Shown here: piece after piece, positions 17,627-26,282 of the stretch
Position numbering within the stretch: position 1 is the first letter of the stretch
Layout: each line of letters starts with the position of its first letter
Assembly (NCBI RefSeq): GCF_002906575.1
Contig: NZ_CP026309.1
Location: 4,030,001 to 4,094,000, forward strand
DNA: 64,000 nt
Source: Salinigranum rubrum
Lineage (GTDB): Archaea > Halobacteriota > Halobacteria > Halobacteriales > Haloferacaceae
Direction: 5' to 3'
Position numbers and translations under genes: made by a program
Notes under the pieces: model-generated
Databases searched by the model: none
What the model saw: only the letters and a program-made list of their open reading frames with translations
What the model was told of the DNA's origin: nothing

Positions 17627-17716
17627 CGCGCAAACGGTCGTCCGTCGCGCGTTCAGTCCACTGGGGTTCGCCCGCCCACATCAGCCGCGCTCTCCCGAGG
17701 CGACGACCGTCCACGA

Positions 17717-19099
17717 CTACCGACGGGCGTTCTCGCTCTCGGAACGCTCGGCCATCAGCGCCGACGCCGTCTCGACCCAGCCGCCCCAGCGGAAGCCGAC
17801 GGCGACGACGACGGCCCAGCACAGGTACGAGAGGGCGACCCCGACGTAGACGCCGGACAGTCCGTAGCCGAGCGTGATGCCGAGGAGGTACGACAGGCCG
17901 AGCAGGAACCCGAACGACCCGAGCAGTCGGGCGTAAAACGGCGTCCGGGTGTCGCCCGCGCCTCGTAGCGCGCCCGCCAACGGGAAGAACACCCCGAACC
18001 AGACCATCGAGACGCCGAAGACGCGGGTGAACGCGACCGCGTGGCCGGCCGTCGCCCGGTCGCGCGTGAACACGCTCACCAGCGGCTCGGCACCGACGAA
18101 CAGCACGAGGCCGGCACAGCCGAGGAGAGCGACGCTGAGCGCGAGAATCGCACGCGTGGCGTACCGCGCCGCCTCGACGTCGCCTTCGCCCAGCGCCTGC
18201 CCGACGACGATGCTGGTGACGGTACTGAACGCCCGGTAGAACGGCCCCGTGAGCTGCTGGTAGAGCCGTCTTCCGATGTGGTACGCGGCGTTCACCTCGG
18301 TGCCGAAGAGCAGCAACAGCGCGTTGAACGGGAAGTTCGCGAGCGAGCTACTCATCCCCTCCGCGAAGCTCGGGAGGCTCACCGCGACGAGTTGTCGGGT
18401 GATCGTGAGGCTTCGCGGCCGCGACAGCGACAGCGGCGTGCGACCGCTCGCAATCGCGCCCGTGAGCGCGAGCGCCTCGAACGCTCGACTGACCGCCGTC
18501 GCGACCCCGACGCCGACGATGCCCAGCGACGGGGCGACCCAGAGCCCGAGACCCAGCGTAACCGTCAGGAGGATGTTGAGCAGGCTCGCGCTCCCGTTGA
18601 CGAGCATGGGCGTCCGCGTGTCGCCGGTCCCCTGGAGCGAGCGAGCGCCGACGAGCCCGACGATTCGCATGGGTGCGGCGGCGAACACGATAGCCAGGTA
18701 CGTGCCGCCCTGACGGACGACCGCCGACTCGGCGCCCAGGAGGCCGATCAGCGCGTGACCGAACAGCAGGCCGGCGGCGACGAGCGGGAGGCCCGAGAGC
18801 GCGCCGATGAGGAGTGCCTGCGTGACCGCGCGGTCGCGCGTGAGGTCGGCCCCCCGCCCCGTGTCCTGACTCGACAGCGCGATTGCGCCGGCACCGAAGC
18901 CCAGGCCGATCCGGAGCGGAATCTGCGCGTAGAGGTCGGCGAGACCGATGGCGGCGACGGCCGCCGGCGAGAAGAGGCCGGTGACGACGATGTCGACCGT
19001 CCGCATCAGCGTGTTGAGCGTCTGCTGGACGGCGATCGGCCAGCCGAGCGCGAGCGCTCGCTGCCAGACACCGAGCAGACGGTCGGGGACCGGAGACAT
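17717..19099 (-). CDS. MATE-family efflux transporter
   Basis: A 460-residue membrane protein with twelve predicted helices, arranged as two related halves, that would export cations or drugs using a Na+ or H+ gradient. Typical MATE stretches are WPIAVQQTLNTLMRTVDIV near the N terminus, RSLQGTGDTRTPMLVNG in the first half and its counterpart GALRGAGDTRTPFYARL in the second. The start is the ATG at 19099; the open frame continues upstream but only over the divergent promoter area. The substrate is unknown. Confidence 0.9.
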   Translation of the reverse strand: MSPVPDRLLGVWQRALALGWPIAVQQTLNTLMRTVDIVVTGLFSPAAVAAIGLADLYAQIPLRIGLGFGAGAIALSSQDTGRGADLTRDRAVTQALLIGALSGLPLVAAGLLFGHALIGLLGAESAVVRQGGTYLAIVFAAAPMRIVGLVGARSLQGTGDTRTPMLVNGSASLLNILLTVTLGLGLWVAPSLGIVGVGVATAVSRAFEALALTGAIASGRTPLSLSRPRSLTITRQLVAVSLPSFAEGMSSSLANFPFNALLLLFGTEVNAAYHIGRRLYQQLTGPFYRAFSTVTSIVVGQALGEGDVEAARYATRAILALSVALLGCAGLVLFVGAEPLVSVFTRDRATAGHAVAFTRVFGVSMVWFGVFFPLAGALRGAGDTRTPFYARLLGSFGFLLGLSYLLGITLGYGLSGVYVGVALSYLCWAVVVAVGFRWGGWVETASALMAERSESENARR

Positions 19100-19249
19100 C
19101 TCTCTCGTCGAACGGGGAGCAACGGCAAGGCGACGCGGGTAGGAGCAAGAGAGACAGGGGGAGCCACGGATACCGCGCGACCGATGCGGGCGGACCGTCG
19201 AACCGGCGTGACCGTGAGAGTTGAGTCCCGCCGCGTCCTCTCTCACCCC

Positions 19250-19855
19250 GTGAGCCCTCCATCCGACGACCACGATTCGGACGACGACGGCCAGGACGTG
19301 ACGCCCGACTCGCTCGCCGAGTTCGACCCACCGACAGACGGCGACTCCGAGAGAGAGGCGGCGCCAGACGGGACAGAGCCACGGCACCGGTCTCACGAAC
19401 CGGCGGAGACGACGTCCGAGAGCCTCCGGCGAACGCTCGACGAACTCCTCCCCGACGCCGACGTCGACTCGAACTGGTGGTACTGGATCGCCGCGGTTCC
19501 GGCGTACCTCGTCGTCACCCTCGCCGGGGGCGTGGTCGCGGCCGTCCTGTTCTTCTCCGCGGCGCTGCTCGACATCGTGGGGCTGGGCGGTCTCGCGAGC
19601 ATCTCGACGTTCGTGCTCTTCGGCGGGTTCGCCGCGCTTCTCGGCCTCCTCGGCGTGGTTCTCGCGTTCATGTTCCCCGTCGCAGTGTACGTCGACGCGC
19701 GAGCGCTCGAACGAGAGGGAGGAGCGTGGACGCCGGACCCCGTCCTCTGGGGGCTGCTCGCCGTCGTCGCCGTCCTCGTGACGAACTTCATCGTCAGCGT
19801 CCCGCTCGCGCTGTACTACCTCTACAAGCGACACGAAGCGGTCGGAACGCCCTGA
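19250..19855 (+). CDS. Membrane protein with acidic N-terminal tail, function unknown
   Basis: The first 75 residues are acidic and low in complexity, followed by three hydrophobic segments (roughly residues 80-110, 118-148 and 165-190). The start is uncertain: the GTG at 19250 (V-S-P-P-S-D-D) gives 201 residues, and the ATG at 19184 gives 22 more, Arg-rich. I recognise no family. It is divergent from the MATE gene and convergent with the next membrane protein. Confidence 0.6.
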   Translation: MSPPSDDHDSDDDGQDVTPDSLAEFDPPTDGDSEREAAPDGTEPRHRSHEPAETTSESLRRTLDELLPDADVDSNWWYWIAAVPAYLVVTLAGGVVAAVLFFSAALLDIVGLGGLASISTFVLFGGFAALLGLLGVVLAFMFPVAVYVDARALEREGGAWTPDPVLWGLLAVVAVLVTNFIVSVPLALYYLYKRHEAVGTP

Positions 19856-19883
19856 GCGACGTGGGGTAGCGACCGGGACGACG

Positions 19884-20309
19884 CTACGACCGCGGGCGGA
19901 GGAGCACCCGCTCACGGAACGCCCGCCAGAGGGTCGGGGAGGTCAACGCGACGCCGACACCGACCGAGAGGAGCCACCAGCACAGGGCGGCCACGCCGCC
20001 TCCGAGCCCTGACCGCGCGCCGAGCGGGAAGAAGACGAGTCCCGTCACCGAGAGCACGGGGACGGCGACGCCGACCAGCCAGGCGCGACCGACCAGTCGC
20101 CAGGAGACGCCGCCACGGAACCAGTAGAGGGCGGTCGCGGCGACGGCGGCACCGACGGGTCCGAGCCAGAAGTCGACGGGGCTGCCGGTCGCGACGGCGG
20201 CGACGGTCCGGAGCGGTGCGGTCGCGGGGGCGACGCCGGCCCACAGGAGGACGAATCGAAGGAACTCGCCCGCCTCGTGGACTGTCGCGTCGAGCCAGTC
20301 AGGGGTCAT
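19884..20309 (-). CDS. Small membrane protein, function unknown
   Basis: About 141 residues with four hydrophobic segments, starting MTPDWLDATVHEAGEF. Alternative in-frame starts at 20321 (MRAPM) and 20381 would add polar residues. The short region before helix 1 fits the 20309 start best. I recognise no domain. It lies divergent to hemC. Confidence 0.6.
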   Translation of the reverse strand: MTPDWLDATVHEAGEFLRFVLLWAGVAPATAPLRTVAAVATGSPVDFWLGPVGAAVAATALYWFRGGVSWRLVGRAWLVGVAVPVLSVTGLVFFPLGARSGLGGGVAALCWWLLSVGVGVALTSPTLWRAFRERVLLRPRS

Positions 20310-20435
20310 CGGGGCTCGCATCGAGACGGTGGACGAGGGGCTGGACGGGGGATACGACCGGACATCAGGACGGGAAGCCAAGAGCGTGACGGCGGAAGTG
20401 GTGGGCTTTTCACGGTCGGTCGCTCATCCCCGCGT

Positions 20436-21518
20436 ATGACTACACGGACGCTCCGACTGGCGACGCGCGGGTCGGACCTCGCCCTCAGACAGGCGGCGAG
20501 CGTACGGGAGGCGCTCGAAGACCGCCGGTACGAGGTCGAAATCGTCGAGGTCGAGACGGAGGGGGATCGGGTCACGGACGAACTCATCCACCGACTGGGG
20601 AAGACCGGCGCGTTCGTCCGCGCGCTCGACGAGCGGGTGCTCAGTGGAGCGGTCGACGCCGCGGTCCACTCGCTGAAGGACATGCCGACGGAGCAGCCGG
20701 AGGAACTCGTCATCGCGGGCGTCCTCGAACGCGCGCCGGCGAACGACGTCCTCGTCACGCCCGAGGGGAAGACGCTCGACGAACTCCCCGAGGGGGCGAC
20801 CGTCGGGACGTCGTCGCTGCGGCGGCGGGCGCAGTTACACAACGCCCGGCCGGACCTGACGGTCGAACCGCTCCGGGGGAACGTCGACACGCGGGTCGAG
20901 AAGGTGCTGGCGCCGTCGCTGCAGGCGGAACACGAGGCGCGTATCGAAGCCGACGAGGAACGGAAGGGGCACATCGGCGAGGACGACTACGAACCCGCGT
21001 ACGACCAGCGTCCCGAGGAGTGGTTCGACTCCCTGAGCGAAATCGAGCGGAACGCCCTCGGCCGGGAGGAGAGCGTCGAGTACGACGCCATCGTCCTCGC
21101 GGAGGCGGGCCTGCGACGGAGCGGGCTGGACCACCACGTCCCCTTCGTCAGACTCCCGACGAAGAAGTTCGTCCCGGCACCGGGTCAGGGCGCCATCGCG
21201 GTGACGGCGACCGAGAACGTCGCAGACCTCAACGAGGTGCTTGACTTCCCGCGGACACGCGTCGAGACGACGGTCGAACGGACGCTGCTCGCCGAACTCG
21301 GCGGGGGCTGTATCGCGCCCATCGGCGTCTACGCCGTCCTGCAGGGGTCGTACGTCCACGCGACGGTCCAGGTGTTCGGTCCCGACGGCGACCTCGTCGA
21401 GGCGTCGCGCGACCTCCCGGCCGAACAGCACGGGACCGCCGCGGCCGACTTCGCCGCCGACCTCCGCGACCGCGGCGCGGCGGAACTCATCGAGCGAGCG
21501 ACGGAGGGGGCCGAATGA
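20436..21518 (+). CDS. hemC: Hydroxymethylbilane synthase (porphobilinogen deaminase)
   Basis: Polymerises four porphobilinogens to hydroxymethylbilane. The 360-residue protein has RLATRGSDLALRQA at the start, the substrate/cofactor Arg-rich stretch GTSSLRRRAQL, HSLKDMPT, and the dipyrromethane-binding Cys in ELGGGCIAPIG (about residue 289). An acidic insert (about residues 165-205) after the GNVDTRVEK motif is probably a haloarchaeal feature. It overlaps cobA by four bases and starts the hemC-cobA-hemD operon. A TATA-like ggcttttca lies near 20404-20412. Confidence 0.95.
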   Translation: MTTRTLRLATRGSDLALRQAASVREALEDRRYEVEIVEVETEGDRVTDELIHRLGKTGAFVRALDERVLSGAVDAAVHSLKDMPTEQPEELVIAGVLERAPANDVLVTPEGKTLDELPEGATVGTSSLRRRAQLHNARPDLTVEPLRGNVDTRVEKVLAPSLQAEHEARIEADEERKGHIGEDDYEPAYDQRPEEWFDSLSEIERNALGREESVEYDAIVLAEAGLRRSGLDHHVPFVRLPTKKFVPAPGQGAIAVTATENVADLNEVLDFPRTRVETTVERTLLAELGGGCIAPIGVYAVLQGSYVHATVQVFGPDGDLVEASRDLPAEQHGTAAADFAADLRDRGAAELIERATEGAE

Positions 21519-22350
21519 GCGACACCGACGTCTCCGGAGACGTCGAGAGGGTCGGCCACGTCTCGCTCGTCGGGTCCGGGCCGGGCGACCCGGAACTGTT
21601 GACGGTGAAGGCCCGTCGCCTCCTCGACGACGCGGACGTCGTCCTCCACGACAAACTCCCCGGCCCCGACATCATCTCGCTCGTCCCGAAGAACGCCGCG
21701 AGGACGTCGGGAAGCGCGCCGGCGGGGAGTGGACGCCGCAGGAGTACACCAACCGCCGGCTGGTCGAACTCGCCCGCGAGGGCAAACACGTGGTGCGACT
21801 GAAAGGCGGCGACCCGTTCGTCTTCGGTCGCGGGGGCGAGGAGATGGAACACCTCGCGCGGGAGGGAGTCCCCTTCGAGGTGGTCCCCGGCATCACCTCG
21901 GCTATCGCCGGTCCGGCCGCGGCGGGCATCCCCGTCACACACCGCGAGTACGCCTCCTCGGTCTCGTTCGTCACGGGCCACGAGGACCCGACGAAGGAGG
22001 AGTCGGCCGTCGACTGGGAGGCGCTCGCGGCGACCGGCGGGACCATCGTCGTGCTGATGGGCGTCGGGAAACTCCCCGACTACACCGCCGAACTCCGGAG
22101 AGTGGGAACGGACCCCGAGACGCCCGTCGCGCTGGTCGAACGCGCGACGTGGCCGGGAATGTCAGTGGCGACGGGGACGCTCGACACCATCGTCGACGTT
22201 CGCGACGCGGAGGGAATCGAACCGCCGGCCATCACCGTCATCGGCGAAGTCGCGTCGACCCGCGACCGGGTCGTCGACTTCCTCCGGAGCGGGTACGAGG
22301 TCGACGGGACGGAGACGGGAGAGCCTGACGAGCGCGGGGGGCGGGGATGA
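21515..22350 (+). pseudogene. cobA: Uroporphyrinogen-III C-methyltransferase, interrupted by a -1 frameshift
   Basis: SAM-dependent enzyme that methylates uroporphyrinogen III at C2 and C7 toward siroheme and cobalamin. The first frame (21515 to about 21697) has VSLVGSGPGDPELLT and VLHDKLPG. The second (to 22350) has VRLKGGDPFVFGRGGEE, PGITSAIAGPAAAGIPVTHR and the C-terminal domain. The junction is at gaacgccgcgagg, around 21694-21700; one extra C giving N-A-R-E-D-V would restore a normal protein of about 278 residues. Everything expected of the enzyme is present, so an indel error is the likelier cause. It overlaps hemC and hemD by four bases each. Confidence 0.85.
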
Positions 22351-23089
22351 CCCGGGAGGTCCGCGTCGCCGTCTTCCGTCCCGACGACGTCCGACTCGCG
22401 CGGGCGGTCGAACTGCTCGACTCGCTGGGTGCGACGCCGGTGCCGGACCCGATGCTCGCCGTCGAGCCGACGGGAACCGTCCCCGACCCGGCACCGTACG
22501 TCGTGCTCACGAGCAAGACCGGGGCCGACCTCCTCGCCGAGTCGGGATGGTCGCCCGGGGACGCGACGCTCGTCTGTATCGGTCCGACGACCGCGGAGGC
22601 TGCGCGAGCGGCCGGATGGACGGTCGACCTGGTTCCCGAGGAGTACTCCTCGGCCGGACTGGTCGCCCTCCTCGACGGAGTAGTCGCGGGCGAAACGGTC
22701 GCAGTCGCCCGGTCGGACCACGGAAGCGACGTGCTCCTCGACGGCCTCCGGGAGGCGGGTGCGACGGTCGACGAGACGGTCCTCTACCGGTTGACGCTCC
22801 CCGAGGGCGCCGGGCGGTCGACGGAGATGGCCGCCCGGGGGAGCTGGGGGGCGTCTGTTTCACCTCGTCGCTCACCGTCGAGAACTTCCTCGAAGCGGCG
22901 GCCGACCGCGGCGTCCGCGAGGAGGCAGTCACCGGGCTGAACGACGCCGTCGTCGGCGTCATCGGCGACCCGACGCGAGAGACCGCCGTGGCACACGGGC
23001 TCGATGTCGACGTCGTCCCCGACCGGGCGGACTTCGAGGAACTGGCGTGTCGCGTCGTCGAGGCCGCAGCGCCGACGTACCACGAGTAG
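22347..23089 (+). pseudogene. hemD: Uroporphyrinogen-III synthase, interrupted by a -1 frameshift
   Basis: Cyclises hydroxymethylbilane to uroporphyrinogen III. The first frame (22347 to about 22841) encodes the N-terminal lobe with VVLTSKTGADLLAE and ATLVCIGPTTAEAARAAG. The second frame continues with VCFTSSLTVENFLEAA and the C-terminal end to 23089. The junction is a run of five G at 22837-22841; a sixth would join ...MAARG to ELGGVCF and give about 247 residues. HemD proteins are weakly conserved, but the lobe motifs and the position after cobA support the call. Third gene of the hemC-cobA-hemD operon. Confidence 0.8.
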
Positions 23090-23177
23090 TCGCGGCCGTC
23101 GAATCGCCGGGAGTCGCAGAAAGAAGCGAAGTGCAGGAGGTTTACGGGCGTCAGTCGGAGACGGCGCGAAACCGCAG

Positions 23178-23603
23178 TTAGGCCGAGTCGTCGGTCGTCG
23201 TCTCGTTCGTCGTCGTTTCGTTCGTCGTCGTTTCGTTCGTCATCGTCTCGTTCTCCATCGAGTCCGTCTCGTTCGTCATCGTCTCGTTCTCCATCGAGTC
23301 CGTCTCGTTCATCGCCGTCTCGTTCTCCGTCGAGTCCGTCTCGTTCGTCATCTCCGTCTCCGTCTCGGATTCGGTCATCATCTCCGTCTCCGTCTCGGAC
23401 TCGGTCATCATCTCCGTCTCCGTCTCGGTCATGGCCTGGTCTTCCTCGGCCGTGTCCGTTTCGCCTGCGGCTCCCTGACTTTCTGTCGTGCCATTCGTCG
23501 AGCCATTGTCACTGCCCGAACCCGAGCAGCCAGCGATTGCTGCGATGAGTGTGGTGGCTGCGCCAGCTACGAACGTTCGTCGAGAGCGGTTGTTTTCGGT
23601 CAT
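23178..23603 (-). CDS. Tat-exported lipoprotein with Thr/Glu/Asn repeat stalk
   Basis: A 141-residue protein. The N terminus reads RSRRTFVAGAATTLIAAIAGC, a twin-arginine signal followed by a lipobox ending in Cys (about residue 26), so it is probably exported folded and lipid-anchored on the outer face of the membrane. Everything after the Cys is low complexity: repeats of the type TETEMMTESE, NETDSMENETMT and finally NETTT. There is no globular domain. The many N-x-T sites (about a dozen) would allow N-glycosylation. It is divergent from the repeat-rich surface regulator at 23772, with 170 bases between them. The start is the ATG at 23603. Confidence 0.75.
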   Translation of the reverse strand: MTENNRSRRTFVAGAATTLIAAIAGCSGSGSDNGSTNGTTESQGAAGETDTAEEDQAMTETETEMMTESETETEMMTESETETEMTNETDSTENETAMNETDSMENETMTNETDSMENETMTNETTTNETTTNETTTDDSA

Positions 23604-23771
23604 GTCGCAGTCGACGGCGACGGGAGACGAGTCCAAAAACAGGGACGACTGTCTCGACCGTTCATTCGCGAAATAGAGATTGTTTCGACTGTTTCAGGCG
23701 AAAACTCACGCCGGACAGAGGATAAACGAAGTGTTAAAACGCCGCTGGTGGTATGTGCCACGAGACGAGGA

Positions 23772-25304
23772 ATGAACGTGCGCTCTGCCGTCCCAAGCAG
23801 CGTGATCGCGGTTGCGGCCGTCCTCCTCGTGCTGAGTGGGGGGGTCGTCGCCACGGCGACCGTGCCGGTCGCCGTGAACGGCGTCGCGCTCTCGGGACCG
23901 GCCGTCGTCGCGGACGGCGACCGGCCATCGGTCGCGGCGTGGCGCAGCGTGAACGTCACCGCCACAGTGGCGACAGGGACCGACACGTACGACGTCTGCG
24001 CCGGCGTGGGCGACGCGGACGCCACGTGCCGCCGGATCAACGGGACGAACACGACCGAGAACGTCACGCTGTCGCTCGATAGCCTCCCGTCGAGCGCGAC
24101 CGGGGACCAACAACTGACCGTCACCGTCCGGAGCGCGAGCGCGGGGAGCGCGAACACGACCAACGCGAGCGCAGAACCGCTCGCGAGCCGAGCGGTCGAC
24201 GTCCGGGTGCTCGGGGCAGAGGGCGACGCCGACAACGACGGACTCGCCAACCGCCGGGAGTTCGAACTCGGGACGGCCTTCGACACGGCGGACACCGACG
24301 GCGACGGTCTCGCCGACGGCCCGGAGGTGAACACCCACGAGACCGACCCGACGAACACCGATACTGACGGCGACGGCCTCGCGGACGGCGTCGAGGTGAA
24401 CAGACAGCAGACGAATCCGACGGAGTCGGACACCGACGGTGACGGCCTCGACGACGGTGTCGAGGTGACCACGCACGGGACCGATCCGACGGACACCGAC
24501 ACCGACGGTGACGGCCTCGACGACGGCGCCGAGGTGACCGAGTATCAGACCGATCCGACGGTAGCCGACACCGACGGCGACGGCCTCGACGACGGACCGG
24601 AGGTCAACGTCCACGAGACCAGTCCCACGAGTCCCGACACCGACGGTGACGGTCTCGACGACGCGGCGGAGGTCAACCGGTACGGTACCAACCCGACCGA
24701 GGCGGACACCGACGGCGACGGCCTCACGGACGGGCGCGAGGTGAACCAGCTCGGGACGGACCCGACACGGGCCGACACCGACGGCGACGGAGTCGACGAT
24801 GCGGCCGAGGACCCCGTCGGCGGGGACGTAGCGACCGACGGACCGGGCGTGATCGGCTCGCTCTCGGCCGCACCGGGTGTCGCCGTCGGAGCCATGGCCG
24901 GCGTTTCGCTCGCTCTCGTTCTCGGTGCTGCGCTGCTCCACCGAAGACGCGGGTCGTTGTGGACCACCTCGTCCGGGGACGAACCGACCCAGACCGAGGC
25001 TCCGACCGCGAACGGTGGACACGGAACCGAACCCGCCGCACCGACCGGGACGAGCATCCCGAAGGCGATGACTGACGAGGAGCGGATCCACGCGGTCGTC
25101 GACGACCACGGCGGGCAGGTGAGACAGTCGGTCATCGTCAGCGAAACGGACTGGTCGAAGTCGAAGGTGAGCCGGGTACTCTCTCGGATGGCCGAGGACG
25201 GCACGATAGAGAAGATCCCCATCGGACGGGAGAACGTCGTCGCCCATCCCGACGAGGTTCCCGAGGGCGCGGGGTCGCCGTTCGACCCGCCCGACGAGGA
25301 GTGA
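23772..25304 (+). CDS. Membrane protein: thrombospondin type-3 repeats, one TM helix, winged-helix domain
   Basis: A 510-residue fusion. Residues 1-30 are a signal-like hydrophobic segment. Residues 30-150 form a beta-rich domain with several N-x-T sites. Residues about 152-347 hold nine type-3 calcium repeats, seven of them exact 23-residue units of the form DTDGDGLxDGxEVxxxxTxP. A single TM helix (about residues 370-392) is followed by RRR, so the C terminus is inside. Residues about 433-500 (DEERIHAVVDDHGGQ to VSRVLSRMAEDGTIEK) form a winged helix of the haloarchaeal DUF7343-like type. It looks like a one-component surface sensor/regulator; the signal and target are unknown. The start is the ATG at 23772. 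Confidence 0.8.
   Translation: MNVRSAVPSSVIAVAAVLLVLSGGVVATATVPVAVNGVALSGPAVVADGDRPSVAAWRSVNVTATVATGTDTYDVCAGVGDADATCRRINGTNTTENVTLSLDSLPSSATGDQQLTVTVRSASAGSANTTNASAEPLASRAVDVRVLGAEGDADNDGLANRREFELGTAFDTADTDGDGLADGPEVNTHETDPTNTDTDGDGLADGVEVNRQQTNPTESDTDGDGLDDGVEVTTHGTDPTDTDTDGDGLDDGAEVTEYQTDPTVADTDGDGLDDGPEVNVHETSPTSPDTDGDGLDDAAEVNRYGTNPTEADTDGDGLTDGREVNQLGTDPTRADTDGDGVDDAAEDPVGGDVATDGPGVIGSLSAAPGVAVGAMAGVSLALVLGAALLHRRRGSLWTTSSGDEPTQTEAPTANGGHGTEPAAPTGTSIPKAMTDEERIHAVVDDHGGQVRQSVIVSETDWSKSKVSRVLSRMAEDGTIEKIPIGRENVVAHPDEVPEGAGSPFDPPDEE
24291..24773 (+). repeat. Seven 69-base repeats encoding type-3 calcium-binding units
   Basis: Seven consecutive units of exactly 69 bases, each opening with gacaccgacggygacggyst, plus degenerate units on either side. 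Asp/Gly at the positions of the DxDxDG loop are invariant. Synonymous differences between units show an old array rather than a fresh slippage product. Confidence 0.85.
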
Positions 25305-25368
25305 GACAGGCACGGACGGCTCGGCGAGTGGTCCGAAGGTTCTTGCCGTCGAACGGCATGGACGGACT

Positions 25369-26091
25369 ATGATTCGCGCAGAGACCCGCGGCGACGCGCG
25401 CTGGGTGACCATCGACCGGCCCGAGAAACGAAACGCCCTCCATCTGGACGGGTGGCGTCGACTCGGCGAGGAACTCGCGCGGGCGGAGTCGGAGTCACGG
25501 GTGGCAGTTCTCACGGGCGTGGATGACGTCTTCTGTGCGGGTGACGACATCGCGGTCATCGACGAAGCGGAGTCGGCCGCCGAAGTCGAGGCACTGGCCG
25601 ATGCCCTGTACGAGACGTTCTGGGGCATCGAACGACTCTCGGTTCCCGTCGTCGCAGCGGTCAACGGTCTGGCGTACGGCGGAGGGTTCGAACTCGTCTG
25701 TGCCGCAGACCTCGCAGTGATCGTCGACGACGCGGCGCTCGCACTGCCCGAGACGACCATCGGCGCGTACCCGCCGTACGCCGTCGAACGCGTGGGGGAG
25801 ATCTGCGGTCGGAAGCGCCTCATGGAGCTGGTGCTCACGGGCGAACCCATCGACGCACAGACGGCCCGCGAGTGGGGGCTCGTCAACCGCGTCGTCGCGG
25901 CCGAGGAACTCGAACCGGCCGTCGAGGAGTACGTCGAACGCGTCGGCGAGTCGCCGAAGCGGGCGACGGCGACCGCCAGACGACTGGCGCGGTCGACCGA
26001 CGACGGCGCGCGTGACCGTATCCGTGGAGCGCTGTCACAGCTCCGACGCGACGAGGCGTGTCGAGCGGCGACCCGGGCGTTCACCGAGTGA
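25369..26091 (+). CDS. Enoyl-CoA hydratase/isomerase family protein
   Basis: A 240-residue crotonase-fold protein. Conserved parts are RPEKRNALH, the first oxyanion segment DVFCAGDDIAVI (about residues 53-64) and the second, NGLAYGGGFELVCAADL (about residues 98-114), then PETTIGAYPPYA. The catalytic Glu equivalent appears to be in the GGGFELV or LPETTIG segment. It probably acts in fatty or amino acid acyl-CoA breakdown; the substrate cannot be told. Neighbours give no pathway. Confidence 0.9.
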   Translation: MIRAETRGDARWVTIDRPEKRNALHLDGWRRLGEELARAESESRVAVLTGVDDVFCAGDDIAVIDEAESAAEVEALADALYETFWGIERLSVPVVAAVNGLAYGGGFELVCAADLAVIVDDAALALPETTIGAYPPYAVERVGEICGRKRLMELVLTGEPIDAQTAREWGLVNRVVAAEELEPAVEEYVERVGESPKRATATARRLARSTDDGARDRIRGALSQLRRDEACRAATRAFTE

Positions 26092-26250
26092 ACACGGACG
26101 AACACGAAGGGGAGCGAACGGACGGTGCCGTCGAAACCAGCAGACGACGCACCGTCACGTCGCGACTCGTCTGCCGGCGAACGTCAGATCACAGCCCACG
26201 GTGGCCCCGCCCTCGTATGTGAACCCTCGGCCGCGAGCGCGAGGACCGAG

Positions 26251-26259
26251 GTTTATACC
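26251..26259 (+). promoter_or_regulatory. TATA box of the RecJ-like gene
   Basis: gtttatacc centred about 28 bases before the ATG at 26283; leaderless. The rest of the 26092-26250 gap shows nothing. Confidence 0.6.
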
Positions 26260-26282
26260 GGAGAGAGCGCTAAGGGGAGTCT

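Noticed and set aside
24291-24773. Regular 69-base repeats as a possible CRISPR array
   Set aside because: Units lie in an open frame, encode DxDxDG calcium loops and have no unique spacers.
23706-26105. 799-residue minus-strand frame over the type-3 repeat gene and enoyl-CoA hydratase
   Set aside because: Its repeats are simply the antisense reading of the calcium repeats; no domain or start signal.
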